Positions 6,514 to 7,849 of a DNA stretch of 7,849 nt are shown one piece after another. Under the pieces are notes generated by a model. It did not search any database. It saw only the letters and a program-made list of their open reading frames with translations, and had not been told where the DNA came from. A program made the position numbers and the translations under genes. The first letter of the stretch is position 1. Every line of letters starts with the position of its first letter. The stretch comes from Clostridia bacterium. Lineage in GTDB: Bacteria > Bacillota > Sulfobacillia > SLMV01. Location of the stretch: positions 1 through 7,849 of the forward strand of contig SLGS01000106.1 of assembly GCA_007136565.1 (NCBI GenBank). Direction: 5' to 3'.

Positions 6514-7092
6514 GTGGGCAAGAGCAAGTATTTGCAGCTGTTCCTATCATTTTTCAAGGTGGGCATGCTCGGGTACGGTGGTGGTCCGTCATCGATACCC
6601 CTGGTCCATGACGAAGTGGTAGAACGACACAAGTGGATGGATTCCGAGGAATTCGGGGATATATTGGCCATCGGAAACACCCTTCCCGGTCCCATCGCGA
6701 CGAAGATGAGCGGATACATAGGTCACCGCATGGCGGGGGTGCCCGGCATGTTCATCGCCGTTACGGCGTTGGTGCTCCCCACCGTTGTATTGATCATATT
6801 GCTCCTCACATCTCTATCCGCCTACAAAGACCAGCCATGGGTGCAGGGACTGAGTTTTGGTGTCGTCCCCGTGGTTTCAGTCATGTTGGCCGACTTGACC
6901 TGGCAATTCGTCAAGAGAGCGTGGATGGACATGGGGGTCCTGCTCAGTGCGATCATGATCGTTGGCACCTTGATTGCCATCTCTTGGCTCGGTGTCCACC
7001 CGGCCATAGTGATCGCGCTCATTCTCGGTTTTGCCCTCTTCAAGCCGGACAACCTCGACGAAGACGATGAAGAAGGAGACGATGAACAGTGA
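6514..7092 (+). CDS. chrA: Half-size chromate transporter (CHR family), first subunit
   Basis: This 192-residue membrane protein is a single CHR domain of the chromate ion transporter family. Characterised members export chromate; many others have unknown anions as substrates. Family hallmarks are GYGGGPSSIPL (20-30) and LPGPIATKMSGYIG (57-70), followed by hydrophobic segments at about 77-100, 112-128, 140-158 and 161-176. The tail (179-192) is strongly acidic, with Asp and Glu dominating. Half-size members usually occur as adjacent pairs that work together, and the next gene is the partner. I chose GTG at 6514 because GGAGAG (6503-6508) lies five bases before it and the protein then begins MGKSKYLQLFLSFFKVG, the normal family N-terminus. 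An upstream TTG at 6448 would add 22 residues unlike the family. Its last bases overlap the next gene by four (GTGA). Confidence 0.92.
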   Translation: MGKSKYLQLFLSFFKVGMLGYGGGPSSIPLVHDEVVERHKWMDSEEFGDILAIGNTLPGPIATKMSGYIGHRMAGVPGMFIAVTALVLPTVVLIILLLTSLSAYKDQPWVQGLSFGVVPVVSVMLADLTWQFVKRAWMDMGVLLSAIMIVGTLIAISWLGVHPAIVIALILGFALFKPDNLDEDDEEGDDEQ

Positions 7093-7619
7093 TCTATTGG
7101 GAGATCTTCTTGGCGTTTTTCGTCTCCAACATCCTGGGATACGGTGGTGGTCCATCCACCATTCCCCTGATCGAATACGAAGTGGTTAGCCGATACGGAT
7201 GGATGACGGTGTCCGAGTTCGCCGAGGTCCTGGCTTTGGGCAATGCGCTCCCGGGGCCGATAGCCACCAAGATGGCGGGCTACATCGGATTTCAACAGGG
7301 TGGAGTCCTCGGTGCCACCATCGCCGTTTTGGCCACATTGGGCCCATCACTCGTATTGATGCTGCTTCTGCTAGGTCTTCTCATGAGGTTTCGCCATTCG
7401 CCCAAAGTCCAGCGCATGACCACGCTAATCAGGCCTGCCATAGCGGTCTTGCTCGGCATATTGACCTTCAGGATGTTCCAGGGATCTTACTTGGACATCG
7501 GCATCGTTCAAGCAGTTCTCATAGCTGGTGTCGCTTTCGTTTTGATGATTTGGAAGAGGGTGCATCCCGCCTACGTGATCCTCGGCGGAATGATGTATGG
7601 CGCCCTATTCCTGGGTTGA
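7089..7619 (+). CDS. chrA: Half-size chromate transporter (CHR family), second subunit
   Basis: This 176-residue CHR-domain membrane protein is the paralogue and likely heterodimer partner of the gene before it. It repeats the same hallmarks: GYGGGPSTIPL (17-27) and LPGPIATKMAGYIGF (54-68). Hydrophobic segments follow at about 72-99, 115-128, 136-153 and 160-175. It lacks the acidic tail of the first subunit. The two copies are clearly diverged outside the motifs, so the duplication is old. Start GTG at 7089 overlaps the previous TGA stop (GTGA). AAGGAGA at 7073-7079 lies nine bases upstream, inside the codons of the acidic tail of the first subunit, which suggests translational coupling. Whether chromate or another anion is moved cannot be told from the sequence. 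Confidence 0.92.
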   Translation: MIYWEIFLAFFVSNILGYGGGPSTIPLIEYEVVSRYGWMTVSEFAEVLALGNALPGPIATKMAGYIGFQQGGVLGATIAVLATLGPSLVLMLLLLGLLMRFRHSPKVQRMTTLIRPAIAVLLGILTFRMFQGSYLDIGIVQAVLIAGVAFVLMIWKRVHPAYVILGGMMYGALFLG

Positions 7620-7643
7620 CCGGAGGGAAGAGGTGACCGGGTA

Positions 7644-7849
7644 TTGAGTAATGATGGGCGCGCGGGTCAGCCGGATGTGAGGGCAATGGTAGCCAGTGCG
7701 CACCCTTTGGCTACCTCGGAGGGGATCGGGGTCTTGGGCGCGGGTGGCAACGCCATGGATGCCGCGATCGCCGCGGCCGCGGTGACCAACGTCGTCCTAC
7801 CGGGTCACTGCGGCATAGGTGGGGACGCGTTCATACTCTACTACGAAGC
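7644..7849 (+). CDS. ggt: Gamma-glutamyltransferase family protein, N-terminal part (3' truncated)
   Basis: The first 68 codons of a gamma-glutamyltransferase-type N-terminal-nucleophile hydrolase are visible; the rest lies beyond the window. MVASAHPLATSEG, GAGGNAMDAAIAAAA and GIGGDAFILYY are the conserved opening blocks of the family, which transfers or hydrolyses gamma-glutamyl groups of glutathione and related compounds. The catalytic Thr that follows the self-cleavage site is not in view, so activity cannot be judged. I chose TTG at 7644, with AGAGGTGA (7629-7636) seven bases upstream, giving MSNDGRAGQPDVRAMVASAH. ATG at 7686 is in frame but has no good ribosome site and would begin right at the conserved block. 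Either way there is no signal peptide, although the classical enzyme is exported. It starts 24 bases after the transporter pair with no terminator between, so co-transcription is likely. Confidence 0.9.
   Translation, partial: MSNDGRAGQPDVRAMVASAHPLATSEGIGVLGAGGNAMDAAIAAAAVTNVVLPGHCGIGGDAFILYYE

Noticed and set aside
5277..6719. Very long minus-strand open frame opposite the permease gene
   Set aside because: It is 480 codons long but rich in His, Arg and Pro with no recognisable domain, and it runs across the well-supported permease and transporter genes. It is an antisense artefact of codon bias.

Overview
The window is a gene-dense stretch of bacterial chromosome, GC-rich by eye, with ten protein genes. 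Nine lie on the plus strand and one, a small glutaredoxin, on the minus strand. Shine-Dalgarno sites are clear at most starts, GTG and TTG starts are frequent, and several genes overlap or are closely packed. The efflux genes are a split set (adaptor, separate ATPase, separate permease) with no TolC-type gene beside them. The chromate transporters are paired half-size proteins, and a gamma-glutamyltransferase follows. This mix would fit an amino-acid- or peptide-using bacterium from groups such as Synergistetes, Firmicutes, Spirochaetes or Chloroflexi, but nothing here fixes the phylum. There is no rRNA, tRNA, CRISPR array, transposase or insertion sequence.

Left part (1-1848): the 3' end of a D-2-hydroxyacid dehydrogenase gene, a perfect 11-bp hairpin, and then a complete metal-dependent amidohydrolase of the imidazolonepropionase/prolidase-like type. 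The amidohydrolase faces a 78-residue CGPC glutaredoxin gene on the other strand. A perfect 16-bp hairpin separates the two converging genes and probably ends transcription from both sides.

Middle (1849-6380): 486 bases without a convincing gene hold a good sigma70-type promoter and a leader hairpin. Then come a divergent peptide-deformylase-like gene, a 515-residue membrane-fusion (adaptor) protein, a MacB/LolD-type ATPase and a MacB/FtsX-type permease. The last three are tightly packed and should form one ABC exporter: permease dimer, ATPase dimer and an anchored adaptor. The adaptor appears to contain the lipoyl plus beta-barrel unit twice, which is the most unusual protein architecture here.

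Right part (6381-7849): a 133-base gap with a weak promoter candidate, then two half-size chromate-transporter (CHR family) genes overlapping by GTGA, which probably form a heterodimer. Twenty-four bases later a gamma-glutamyltransferase gene begins and runs off the window.

I see no clearly new defence, mobile or RNA-based system. The points most worth a second look are the duplicated adaptor, the altered motif II of the deformylase-like protein, the regulated-looking leader before it, overlapping hairpins at its 3' end, and translational coupling in the transporter pair.
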